This document shows, in pieces, positions 1 through 5,927 of a stretch of 6,249 nucleotides of DNA. Source of the DNA: Nocardioides sp. (GTDB lineage: Bacteria; Actinomycetota; Actinomycetes; Propionibacteriales; Nocardioidaceae); contig JAOPXF010000324.1 in the NCBI GenBank assembly GCA_025965295.1, positions 1 through 6,249 of the forward strand, written 5' to 3'. Every line of letters starts with the position of its first letter. The stretch's first letter is position 1. The position numbers and the translations under genes were made by a program. A model generated the notes under the pieces. That model was given only the letters and a program-made list of their open reading frames with translations, had not been told where the DNA came from and ran no database searches.

Positions 1-2234
1 TTGAGGGTCACCGGGAAGCCGCTCATCCGCTCGGCGAAGGTCGTGAAGTGCTGCGTGACGAGCAGGGTGGTCGGCACGAGCACGGCGACCTGCTTGCCGT
101 CCTGCACCGCCTTGAACGCCGCGCGCACGGCGATCTCGGTCTTGCCGTAGCCCACGTCGCCGCAGACCAGGCGGTCCATCGGGACGCTGCGCATCATGTC
201 GCCCTTGACCTCGTCGACCGTGGTCAGCTGGTCGGGGGTCTCGTGGAAGGGAAACGCGTCCTCGAGCTCGCGCTGCCACGGCGTGTCCGGGCCGAACGCG
301 AAGCCCTGGGTGGCCTGCCGGGCGGCGTACAGCTTGATCAGCTCGGCCGCGATCTCGCGGACGGCCTTGCGGGCGCGGCCCTTGCGCTTGGCCCAGTCGC
401 CGCCGCCGAGCCGGTCGAGGCTGGGCTGCTCGCCGCCGACGTAGCGGGTGACCTGGTCGAGCGCGTCGGCCGGCACGAAGAGCCGGTCCGGGGGGCCGCC
501 GCGCTTGGAGGCGCCGTACTCGAGGACGAGGTACTCGCGGGTCGCTCCCCCGGCCTCGCGCTGGCGCATCTCGACGAAGCGGCCGACGCCGTGCTGCTCG
601 TGGACGACGTAGTCGCCGGCCGCCAGCTCCAGCGGGTCGATCTGCCGCTTGCGGCGCGCGGGCATCTTGCGCATGTCGCGGGTGGAGGACCTCTGGCCCG
701 AGAGGTCCTCGCCGGTGAGCAGCACGATCTTGTTGCGCTCGTCCACGAAGCCCCGGTCCAGGGCGCCGCAGGTGACGGTGACGACGTTCTCGTCGAGGAC
801 GAGGTCCGCCGGCTCGGAGAGGCGGGCGGGGACGTCGCGCTCGCCGAGCACCTCGACCATCCGCTGCGCCGGGCCGTGGCCCGGGTGCAGGACGACGATC
901 CGATAGTCGTCCTTGAGCCACTGCTCGATGTCGCCGATGGCGCGGTCGACGTCGCCGCGGTAGGCGTCGGCGGGCCGGGCGGCCAGCGACCGGCTGGCGA
1001 CGGCGCCGGCCAGCACGTCGATGCGCTCACCGGTGGTCGAGCTCGTCGAGACCACGATCTCGCCGGTCTCGTCGCGCAGCGGGGTGTCGACCGGCCCGGC
1101 GTCGACCGCGTCGACGTCGAGGCCGAAGGGGCTCATCGTCCACCACGGCTTGTGCTGGGCGAGGCTGTGGTCACGGACGTCGGCGAGCGAGCGGTACGAC
1201 GCCGCACCGAGGTCGATGGGGGCGCTGCCACCGCCCGCCGCAGCGGCCCAGCTCGCGCCGAGGAACTCCTCGCTGGTGGCGACCAGGTCGTGGGCGCGGC
1301 TGCGGGCGCGCTCGGGGTCGAGAACCAGCACGTGCGAGTCGGCCGGCATCAGGTCGATCAGCAGCTCCATCTCGTCGACCAGCGCGGGCGTCAGCGACTC
1401 CATGCCCTCCACCGCGATCCCGGCCGCGATCTTGTCGGTCAGCTCGAGCAGCTGCGGGTGTGCGGCACCCAGCTCGGCGGCGCGTCGCCGTACGTCGTAG
1501 GTGAGCAGCAGCTCGCGGCACGGCGGCGCCCAGAGCCGCTCGACGGTGTCGAGCGTGCGCTGGTCGGCGACGGAGAACGTGCGGATCTCCTCGACGTCGT
1601 CGCCCCAGAACTCCACCCGCAGCGGGTGCTCCTCGGTCGGCGGGAACACGTCGACGATGCCGCCGCGCACCGCGAACTCGCCGCGCTTCTCGACCAGGTC
1701 GACGCGGGAGTACGCCGCGTCCGCGAGCCTGCGCACGACGTCCTCGAGTGGTGCCGTGGCGCCCGGGACCAGCTCGACGGGCTCGAGGTCGCCCAGCCCC
1801 TTGACCTGCGGCTGCAGCACGGAGCGGACGGGCGCGACGACCACCCGCACCGGCCCGTTGGGGGCCCCGCCGGTCGAGTCCGTCGCGACCCCGGGGTGGC
1901 ACAGGCGCCGGAGCACGGCCAGCCGACGGCCGACGGTGTCGCTGCGGGGGCTGAGCCGCTCGTGCGGCAGCGTCTCCCAGCTGGGGTAGTGCACCACCGT
2001 GTCCGGGTCGACGAGGTCGGCGAGCGAGGCGGCCAGGTCCTCGGCCTCGCGGGCGGTCGCGGTGACCGCCAGGACCGTGCGGCCCGCCCGGACCAGGCCC
2101 TCGATCACGAACGGCCGCATCGCCTCCGGGCCCGTCAGGTCGAGGGCGCGCACGGTGCCGCCGCGGGCATCGGCCACGGCCTCGGCGAGGACGGGGTCGG
2201 CGAGGACGGCATCGGCCAGGCCGGTGAGGCTCAC
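1..2234 (-). CDS. mfd: Transcription-repair coupling factor Mfd, N-terminal ~744 residues (3' end beyond the left edge)
   Basis: Mfd is a cytoplasmic DNA translocase that removes RNA polymerase stalled at lesions and recruits UvrA for nucleotide excision repair. Translating the minus strand from the GTG at 2234 gives one unbroken frame to the edge. The N-terminal UvrB-like module carries HYPSWETLPHERLSP around residues 82-96. The CarD-like RNA polymerase interaction domain begins near residue 540 with GDYVVHEQHGVGRF. The first translocase domain has Walker A GDVGYGKTE (692-700, Lys698), and the window ends in TQHFTTFAERMSGFPVTL. The DExQ box, second translocase domain and C-terminal domain lie outside. 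Walker A sits about 64 residues later than in E. coli Mfd, which fits the longer actinobacterial proteins. The start is supported by AAGGAG (2239..2244) four bases upstream. The gene diverges from the MgtC gene. Identification is secure; the exact start slightly less so. Confidence 0.96.
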   Translation of the reverse strand, partial: MSLTGLADAVLADPVLAEAVADARGGTVRALDLTGPEAMRPFVIEGLVRAGRTVLAVTATAREAEDLAASLADLVDPDTVVHYPSWETLPHERLSPRSDTVGRRLAVLRRLCHPGVATDSTGGAPNGPVRVVVAPVRSVLQPQVKGLGDLEPVELVPGATAPLEDVVRRLADAAYSRVDLVEKRGEFAVRGGIVDVFPPTEEHPLRVEFWGDDVEEIRTFSVADQRTLDTVERLWAPPCRELLLTYDVRRRAAELGAAHPQLLELTDKIAAGIAVEGMESLTPALVDEMELLIDLMPADSHVLVLDPERARSRAHDLVATSEEFLGASWAAAAGGGSAPIDLGAASYRSLADVRDHSLAQHKPWWTMSPFGLDVDAVDAGPVDTPLRDETGEIVVSTSSTTGERIDVLAGAVASRSLAARPADAYRGDVDRAIGDIEQWLKDDYRIVVLHPGHGPAQRMVEVLGERDVPARLSEPADLVLDENVVTVTCGALDRGFVDERNKIVLLTGEDLSGQRSSTRDMRKMPARRKRQIDPLELAAGDYVVHEQHGVGRFVEMRQREAGGATREYLVLEYGASKRGGPPDRLFVPADALDQVTRYVGGEQPSLDRLGGGDWAKRKGRARKAVREIAAELIKLYAARQATQGFAFGPDTPWQRELEDAFPFHETPDQLTTVDEVKGDMMRSVPMDRLVCGDVGYGKTEIAVRAAFKAVQDGKQVAVLVPTTLLVTQHFTTFAERMSGFPVTL
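2182..2226 (-). repeat. 15-bp tandem repeat at the 5' end of mfd
   Basis: Two near-identical 15-bp units begin at 2182 and 2197 (both tcggcgaggacgg), with a degenerate third at 2212. They encode the imperfect five-residue repeats ADAVL, ADPVL and AEAVA at residues 7-21 of Mfd. This is probably local slippage in a low-complexity helical N-terminus and has no evident function. Slippage here would add or remove five residues without breaking the frame. Confidence 0.5.
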
Positions 2235-2238
2235 GGTG

Positions 2239-2246
2239 CTCCTTCT
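2239..2246 (-). promoter_or_regulatory. Ribosome binding site of mfd
   Basis: On the minus strand AGAAGGAG lies directly before CACC and the GTG at 2234. The purine run is a strong match to the 16S anti-Shine-Dalgarno sequence, with a short 4-nt spacer. It is what fixes the mfd start at 2234, because no other good site is seen nearby. Confidence 0.6.
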
Positions 2247-2255
2247 GGTTCGGAT

Positions 2256-2322
2256 CCGTTCAATTGCTGGGAAAGGCACCGGATCCGGCTCGAAACAGGT
2301 CTTCTTCCCGACAATTGAACGG
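2256..2322. repeat. Interrupted inverted repeat (18-bp arms, 31-nt spacer) between mfd and the MgtC gene
   Basis: The left arm (2256..2273, CCGTTCAATTGCTGGGAA) and right arm (2305..2322, TTCCCGACAATTGAACGG) are reverse complements at 16 of 18 positions. As RNA from either strand, one of the two mismatches becomes a G-U pair, so a stem of about 17 of 18 pairs is possible. Each arm contains the self-palindrome CAATTG, and the two copies are 51 bp apart centre to centre, about five helical turns. The spacer contains a further palindrome CCGGATCCGG (2279..2288). The AT-rich CAATTG cores stand out in GC-rich DNA. It could be a paired operator for the divergent genes, or a leader hairpin ending about 12 nt before the mfd ribosome binding site. 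No flanking target duplication supports a mobile element. The symmetry is plain; the function is inference. Confidence 0.75.
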
Positions 2323-2339
2323 GAACGCGCAACACGACA

Positions 2340-2367
2340 GCCCCCGGCCACGGAACAGGCAGGGGGT
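2340..2367. terminator. GC-rich hairpin, possible terminator or leader stem-loop
   Basis: GCCCCCGGCC (2340..2349) pairs with GGCAGGGGGT (2358..2367) around an 8-nt loop. The stem has one internal G-A mismatch and a closing G-U pair. It resembles factor-independent terminator stems of actinobacteria, which often lack a long T tract, and no T run follows on either strand here. Its position is odd: it lies between two divergent genes, so a terminator would only stop RNA starting inside the gap or read through from elsewhere. It may instead be part of the 5' leader of the MgtC gene or of mfd. Confidence 0.35.
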
Positions 2368-2414
2368 CGGAACGAGTCTACGACGCCGTGACGACACGGC
2401 CTATGGTGGAGCGG

Positions 2415-3149
2415 ATGGGCGTGCAGGCGATCTCGGAACCCCTCGGTCAGGGCTGGCTCCAGGTGGGCGAGCTGGGCCTGGCCTTCGCGCTGTCGTCCCT
2501 GATCGGCCTCGAGCGGGAGCTCCGCCAGAAGAGCGCCGGGCTGCGCACCCACACGCTCGTGGGAGTCGGGGCCGCGCTGTTCATGCTGGTGTCCAAGTAC
2601 GGCTTCGACGACGTGCTCGGCGAGCACGTCACCCTCGACCCGTCCCGCGTCGCCGCGCAGATCGTCTCGGGGATCGGCTTCATCGGCGGCGGCCTGATCT
2701 TCGTCCGCAGGGACGCCGTGAGCGGCCTGACGACGGCCGCCTCGATCTGGCTGACCGCCGCCGTCGGGATGGCGGCCGGCGCCGGGCTTCCGGTGCTGGC
2801 CGCCGTCACGACGCTGCTCTTCTTCGTCGCTGTGCCGGGCTACACCGCCCTGGTCCGGCGGCTGCCCCGTTCCCGGTTCGCGCCGAGCGGGCTGGCGCTG
2901 GTCTATCGCGACGGTGAGGGAGTGCTGCGCCGGGTGCTCGCCGAGTGCACGCGCCGTGGCTTCTCGGTCCACCACCTGACCTCGCACCGACCACCACCCG
3001 CCGAGGTCGACGGCGACGGGGCTGCGTCCGTGACCGTCACCTTGGAGGTGCAGGGCCGTGGCGCCGTGACCGAGCTGGCCGCCGCGCTCGCCGAGATCGA
3101 CGGGGTGCTGCGAGTGAACGCCGAGGACGTCAACATCAGCCGCGAGTAG
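2415..3149 (+). CDS. MgtC/SapB family membrane protein with C-terminal ACT-like domain
   Basis: This is a 244-residue inner-membrane protein. The N-terminal half carries the MgtC signature set: GLERE (31-35), GLRTH (42-46), SGIGFIGGG (85-93) and GLTTAASIW (104-112). These lie in about four to five hydrophobic segments covering roughly 17-31, 46-60, 80-97, 106-123 and 125-142. Residues 160-244 form a soluble ACT-like domain of alternating strands and helices, as in MgtC itself. MgtC proteins are linked to growth at low magnesium, to control of the F-type ATP synthase and to virulence in some pathogens; many homologues lack a tested role. Alternative starts lie at GTG 2388, ATG 2403 and GTG 2406. 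ATG 2415 is chosen because GGTGGAG lies just before it and family N-termini are short, though the spacing is tight. The stop is 5 bases from that of the convergent transglycosylase gene. No magnesium riboswitch was recognised upstream. Confidence 0.9.
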   Translation: MGVQAISEPLGQGWLQVGELGLAFALSSLIGLERELRQKSAGLRTHTLVGVGAALFMLVSKYGFDDVLGEHVTLDPSRVAAQIVSGIGFIGGGLIFVRRDAVSGLTTAASIWLTAAVGMAAGAGLPVLAAVTTLLFFVAVPGYTALVRRLPRSRFAPSGLALVYRDGEGVLRRVLAECTRRGFSVHHLTSHRPPPAEVDGDGAASVTVTLEVQGRGAVTELAAALAEIDGVLRVNAEDVNISRE

Positions 3150-3154
3150 ACCGG

Positions 3155-3925
3155 TCAGTCCGCAGCGCGAGCGGCGTACGCCGAGGCCGCCGCGTACACG
3201 TCGTCGACGTACACCCGGGCGTGGTTGTAGGTCAGGACCGCCGCGGCCCACCCGGAGCCGGTCGCCAGGTCGGCGCCGCTGGCGCACAGGTAGCGCGCGG
3301 CCGCCGCGGCCGCGTCGTCCAGGTCGAGCGGGTCGGCGGTGCCGTCGCCGTCGCCGTCGGTGGCCCAGGCGTCCCAGGTCGACGGGAGGAACTGCATCGG
3401 GCCGACCGCGTGCTCCCAGACCGTGTCGCCGTGCCAGGCCTGCGAGGAGGGGGTCGAGCGGATCGCGGCGAACTTCCCCTTGCCGTCCAGCGCCGGTCCG
3501 AGAATCGGGGTCGAGGAGCGGCCGTCGTCACCGAGGGTCCGGCCGCCGATGGTGCCATGGTGCGACTCCACCCAGCCGATACCGGCGAGCGTCGTCCAGC
3601 CGATCCCGCAGCCGCCGGTGTCGGCGAGCTGGGCGCGGGCGTAGGCGCGCAGCGCCGGGAGGGGTACGGCGGTCCGCCCGGCCGTCTCGGCCAGCCAGCC
3701 CTGGTCGACCTGGACGACACCGGCCCGCCCGCGGTCGCTCGACCGGCTCTCCCCCGACCGGGCGGGGGGCGTCGACGCGCGCACCTGCTCGAGCACGTAG
3801 CGCTGCTCGGTCAGGCGTTGCCCGACGACGAGATCGTCGCGCCGGTCGTGCTCCTGGACCGCGAACGCGGCCGCCGTGACCACGCCGAGGGCCGCCGCGA
3901 CCGCGCCGATGAAGCGCAGGCTCAC
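3155..3925 (-). CDS. Lytic murein transglycosylase (MltB-like/SLT fold), signal-anchored
   Basis: A 256-residue extracytoplasmic enzyme expected to cleave the MurNAc-GlcNAc bond of peptidoglycan, forming 1,6-anhydro-MurNAc ends. A hydrophobic stretch at residues 5-23 after MSLR is a signal peptide or membrane anchor. A variable linker follows to about residue 85. The catalytic domain has GIGWVESHHG (115-124), with Glu120 the likely catalytic acid, then AVGPMQFLPSTW (173-184), the usual second SLT motif. An acidic DGDGDGTADPLDLDDA segment (190-205) resembles the EF-hand calcium site of Slt35/MltB. Cys106 and Cys214 could form a disulfide. The GTG at 3925 overlaps the pstB stop as GTGA and has no clear Shine-Dalgarno site, suggesting translational coupling to pstB. 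The frame is open further upstream, but that part is pstB sequence read out of frame. With pstB broken, how this gene is now expressed is unclear. Confidence 0.88.
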   Translation of the reverse strand: MSLRFIGAVAAALGVVTAAAFAVQEHDRRDDLVVGQRLTEQRYVLEQVRASTPPARSGESRSSDRGRAGVVQVDQGWLAETAGRTAVPLPALRAYARAQLADTGGCGIGWTTLAGIGWVESHHGTIGGRTLGDDGRSSTPILGPALDGKGKFAAIRSTPSSQAWHGDTVWEHAVGPMQFLPSTWDAWATDGDGDGTADPLDLDDAAAAAARYLCASGADLATGSGWAAAVLTYNHARVYVDDVYAAASAYAARAAD

Positions 3926-4173
3926 CCGAAGCGGCCGTTGACGTAGTCCATCGTGCGCTGGTCCTGGGGGTTCGAGAACATGGGAGCAGTATCCCCGTGC
4001 TCCACGATGACCCCGGGGGTGCCCTGGGCCGCGAGGAAGAAGGCGCAGTGCGTGGAGACGCGGGCGGCCTGCTGCATGTTGTGGGTGACGATGACGATCG
4101 TGACCTCGTGGGCCAGCTCGAGCATCGTCTCCTCGATCACCCGGGTGGAGGTCGGGTCGAGGGCCGAGCACGG
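3922..4173 (-). pseudogene. pstB: pstB remnant: C-terminal 83 residues of the phosphate ABC transporter ATPase
   Basis: PstB is the ATPase of the high-affinity PstSCAB phosphate importer, normally about 255-260 residues. Only the final third is present. It begins at PCSALDPTSTR, the D-loop just after Walker B, continues through the H-loop segment VTIVIVTHNMQQAARVS and ends in the family tail DYVNGRFG. Walker A, the Q-loop, the LSGGQ signature and the Walker B Asp-Glu are missing, so it cannot hydrolyse ATP. To the right of 4173 the frame stays open to 4563, but that stretch has no ABC-ATPase resemblance and is antisense to the sigma gene. The retained part is well conserved with no internal stop, which suggests a recent break or an assembly join. 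Its stop overlaps the transglycosylase GTG by 4 nt, so the two probably formed the end of a pst operon. No pstS, pstC, pstA or phoU is in the window. Confidence 0.88.
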
Positions 4174-4195
4174 GGCGACTCGGACCCTGAGGACT

Positions 4196-4224
4196 TCAAC
4201 CCGGCGGCCGGTCTCGCGCGTTGA
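4196..4224 (+). promoter_or_regulatory. Possible ECF-type promoter for the sigma factor operon
   Basis: AACC (4198..4201) and CGTT (4219..4222) are separated by 17 bp. This matches the general pattern of ECF sigma promoters, an AAC-containing -35 and a CGT-containing -10 with 16-18 bp between. The elements are embedded in a short inverted repeat, TCAAC (4196..4200) and GTTGA (4220..4224). Transcription would begin near 4229, giving a leader of only about 13 nt that still contains the ribosome binding site. Autoregulation is common among such sigma factors. The motif is short and GC-rich DNA gives chance hits, so this is tentative. Confidence 0.35.
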
Positions 4225-4232
4225 GAGGGTGT

Positions 4233-4238
4233 GGAGGT
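4233..4238 (+). promoter_or_regulatory. Ribosome binding site deciding the sigma factor start
   Basis: GGAGGT lies 4 to 5 nt before the ATG at 4243, a near-ideal Shine-Dalgarno site. It argues against the in-frame GTG at 4231, which would overlap this site and add only four residues. Confidence 0.75.
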
Positions 4239-4242
4239 GTCG

Positions 4243-4734
4243 ATGGGCGTGCGGGAGTCGTTCGAGGAGTGGGCCCGGGCGCGCCAGCAGCGACTGGTTC
4301 GCGTGGCGTACTTGATGACCGGCGACTTCCAACGCGCCGAGGACCTCGTGCAGGAGGCGCTGATCAGGGCCGCCCAGCGCTGGGACACGCTGCGTGACGG
4401 TCAACCGGACGCGTGGGTGCGCACGGTCATCTTCCGTGAGCACGTCTCGTGGTGGAGACGGGTCCGGCGCGAGACCCTGACCGACCGCCCACCCGAAGGC
4501 GTGCTCAGCAGGCCCGGCGAGGCACCGGTTATGGTCCAGGCGGCGCTCGCACTGCTCACGCACAAGCAGCGAGCCGTGCTGGTGCTGCGCTACATCGAGG
4601 ACCTCAGCGTCGCCGAGGCCGCGAGGGTCCTGGGAGTCACCGAGGGCACCGTCAAGAAGCAGGCCTCAGTGGCGCTCGCCCGCCTTCGGGAGATCGCTCC
4701 CGGGCTCGAGGAACTCGTGGAGGAACGATCATGA
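4243..4734 (+). CDS. SigE-family (ECF-type) RNA polymerase sigma factor
   Basis: A 163-residue group 4 sigma factor that should direct RNA polymerase to a small regulon. Region 2 spans about residues 17-72, with the core-binding and -10-reading sequence YLMTGDFQRAEDLVQEAL (23-40) and the basic, Trp-rich end HVSWWRRVRRE. A linker of about 20 residues follows. Region 4 (about 96-150) contains KQRAVLVLRYIEDLSVAEAA and the recognition helix area VTEGTVKKQASVALARLRE. The length and motifs fit the SigE family common in Streptomyces and Nocardioides. There is no SnoaL-like or other C-terminal extension. The stop overlaps the next start as ATGA, so sigma factor and membrane partner are translationally coupled. 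It starts only about 70 bp from the broken pstB on the opposite strand. The family call is firm; the inducing signal and regulon are unknown. Confidence 0.93.
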   Translation: MGVRESFEEWARARQQRLVRVAYLMTGDFQRAEDLVQEALIRAAQRWDTLRDGQPDAWVRTVIFREHVSWWRRVRRETLTDRPPEGVLSRPGEAPVMVQAALALLTHKQRAVLVLRYIEDLSVAEAARVLGVTEGTVKKQASVALARLREIAPGLEELVEERS

Positions 4735-5897
4735 AGCTCTCCGACCTCGTCGACCAGCTCGAGCTGCCCGAGACCGAAGTGGCCGAGGGCATCTGGGAAG
4801 CCGCACGTCGCAGGACTCGCCGGCGGCGCACTGTCGCAGTCGGCGTCGGTGCAACTCTCGTGCTCGTCGTCGGGGTGTCAGCACTGTCTCTCCGGGGCGA
4901 GCCCGAGCGACCACGACCAGCTGGACCGGATCCCACGTCCACCGTGACCCCGACCCGGTACGCCAGGGAGATCGACCACTCGAACACCCAGCGTCTCCTG
5001 ACCCCCGACCTGTGGGCCCGGCTCGACGCCGTACCCGCGCTGGACCCGGGCGCGACCACCGAGCTGGCCGACGACCCGATGACCCGCGGGGTGTTCGCCA
5101 CCGTGGAAGGCGATGACCCTGCGGTCCCGGTAGTGCTCGGCGTCGACGGCCGGTGGCGACGCGTCAGCGTCCCCGGGCTGGGTCTGATCAGCGACGGCCG
5201 GTACACCTCACCGCCGATCCGACCGACCGAGTTCTCCCCGGACGGCACCCGCCTGGCGCTGCCGCAGCCCGACTCGCTCGTCGTGGTCGACCTGACCGAC
5301 GGCAGCCACCGGACCTACCCGATGCCGGGCCGGTTCCTGTCCTTCGCCATCTGGGTCGACGTCTCACACGTGCTGGTCGCCTCCGAGGCCGACACGACCG
5401 GCACTGTCGTGGACCTCGACACCCGCGATGCCTACCCGTCCCGTTTCGGTCCGAACACCGCATTCACCGACGACGGCGCTCTGACCTGGGGGGGCGACCG
5501 GCTCCTCGACTGGGACTCTCGTCCCGACGTACCCACTCCCGCGAACAACGGTGGCGGCCTGAACCCGTATCCGCCACTGGTCAGGGACGGCATCGCGGTG
5601 GGTGATATGGCCGTCGGCAGTCGAGAACTCGGCAGTGAGGATCCGCCCCTCGGCGACGGCGTCGTGGCCGTCGACGCGACCACCGGCGACGTGCTCGCCT
5701 ACCTCCCCACCGGACCGGGCCCCGGCCTGGCCGTGCTGCTGGGCTGGCAAGGAGACCTGCCCGTCCTCGGTCTCCTGGACCGCACCGGAGAGCACTCGAC
5801 GATGGTCATCGCGGCGTGGGACTACCGGGCGGGACGACTCGAGCCGCTCGCCCAGACATCCGGCAGGGTCGTGGCCTGGAACGGCCCCCTCGGCTGA
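4731..5897 (+). CDS. Single-pass membrane protein with extracellular propeller-like domain, putative anti-sigma/sensor partner
   Basis: A 388-residue protein. Residues 1-33 are cytoplasmic: an acidic, amphipathic stretch (MKLSDLVDQLELPETEVAEG) followed by a run rich in Arg (26-33). One transmembrane helix covers about 34-54, and the basic run predicts the N-terminus inside. A Pro-rich linker (57-75) leads to about 310 extracellular residues. These include FSPDGTRLAL (168-177), a typical blade motif of TolB/WD40-like propellers, and repeated strand pairs such as LVVVDLTDG, GTVVDLDTRD and GVVAVDATTGDVLAYL. The ATG at 4731 overlaps the sigma stop and has GGAGG at 4719..4723. Genes in this position after SigE-family sigma factors are often anti-sigma factors or sensors. 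The cytoplasmic tail is much shorter than a normal anti-sigma domain and has no zinc-binding His/Cys motif, so the role is inference. A longer in-frame reading from 4449 is only sigma-gene overlap. Confidence 0.85.
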   Translation: MKLSDLVDQLELPETEVAEGIWEAARRRTRRRRTVAVGVGATLVLVVGVSALSLRGEPERPRPAGPDPTSTVTPTRYAREIDHSNTQRLLTPDLWARLDAVPALDPGATTELADDPMTRGVFATVEGDDPAVPVVLGVDGRWRRVSVPGLGLISDGRYTSPPIRPTEFSPDGTRLALPQPDSLVVVDLTDGSHRTYPMPGRFLSFAIWVDVSHVLVASEADTTGTVVDLDTRDAYPSRFGPNTAFTDDGALTWGGDRLLDWDSRPDVPTPANNGGGLNPYPPLVRDGIAVGDMAVGSRELGSEDPPLGDGVVAVDATTGDVLAYLPTGPGPGLAVLLGWQGDLPVLGLLDRTGEHSTMVIAAWDYRAGRLEPLAQTSGRVVAWNGPLG

Positions 5898-5908
5898 TCC
5901 AGGGCGCC
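5883..5908 (+). terminator. Weak hairpin at the end of the sigma operon
   Basis: GGCCCCCT (5883..5890) and AGGGCGCC (5901..5908) pair with one C-C mismatch around a 10-nt loop that includes the stop codon of the membrane protein gene. No T tract follows. The two convergent genes leave only 30 bases between them, so this is the sole terminator candidate there. In DNA this GC-rich such hairpins occur by chance. Confidence 0.25.
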
Positions 5909-5927
5909 CCGTCCCCGGGTCCGGACA

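Noticed and set aside
48..2318. 756-codon open frame on the plus strand
   Set aside because: It is exactly antisense to mfd, whose frame carries unmistakable domain motifs. Long antisense frames are usual in GC-rich DNA, and the translation resembles no protein family I know.
2256..2322. Miniature transposable element based on the inverted repeat
   Set aside because: At 67 bp it is too short, has no flanking target duplication, and no transposase or second copy is in the window.
2235..2414. Magnesium riboswitch (M-box), tRNA or LexA box in the mfd/MgtC gap
   Set aside because: I found no M-box conserved core, no cloverleaf and no actinobacterial GAAC-N4-GTTC SOS box. The visible structures are the inverted repeat and the hairpin listed.
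3155..4171. 338-codon reading of the transglycosylase with a longer N-terminus
   Set aside because: The extra 82 residues are pstB sequence in the wrong frame. The signal-anchor directly follows the GTG at 3925, the expected start.
3997..4224. 75-codon plus-strand frame across the pstB break
   Set aside because: Its first 59 codons are antisense to conserved pstB sequence. Only the last 16 codons could be a true coding remnant, as discussed in the findings.
3922..4563. 213-codon minus-strand frame that could be read as a whole ABC transporter protein
   Set aside because: Only its last 83 residues resemble PstB. The rest is antisense to the sigma factor gene and lacks Walker A and signature motifs.
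4449..5897. 482-codon reading of the membrane protein
   Set aside because: The extra N-terminus lies inside the sigma gene in another frame. The ATG at 4731 has a good Shine-Dalgarno site and the typical ATGA overlap.
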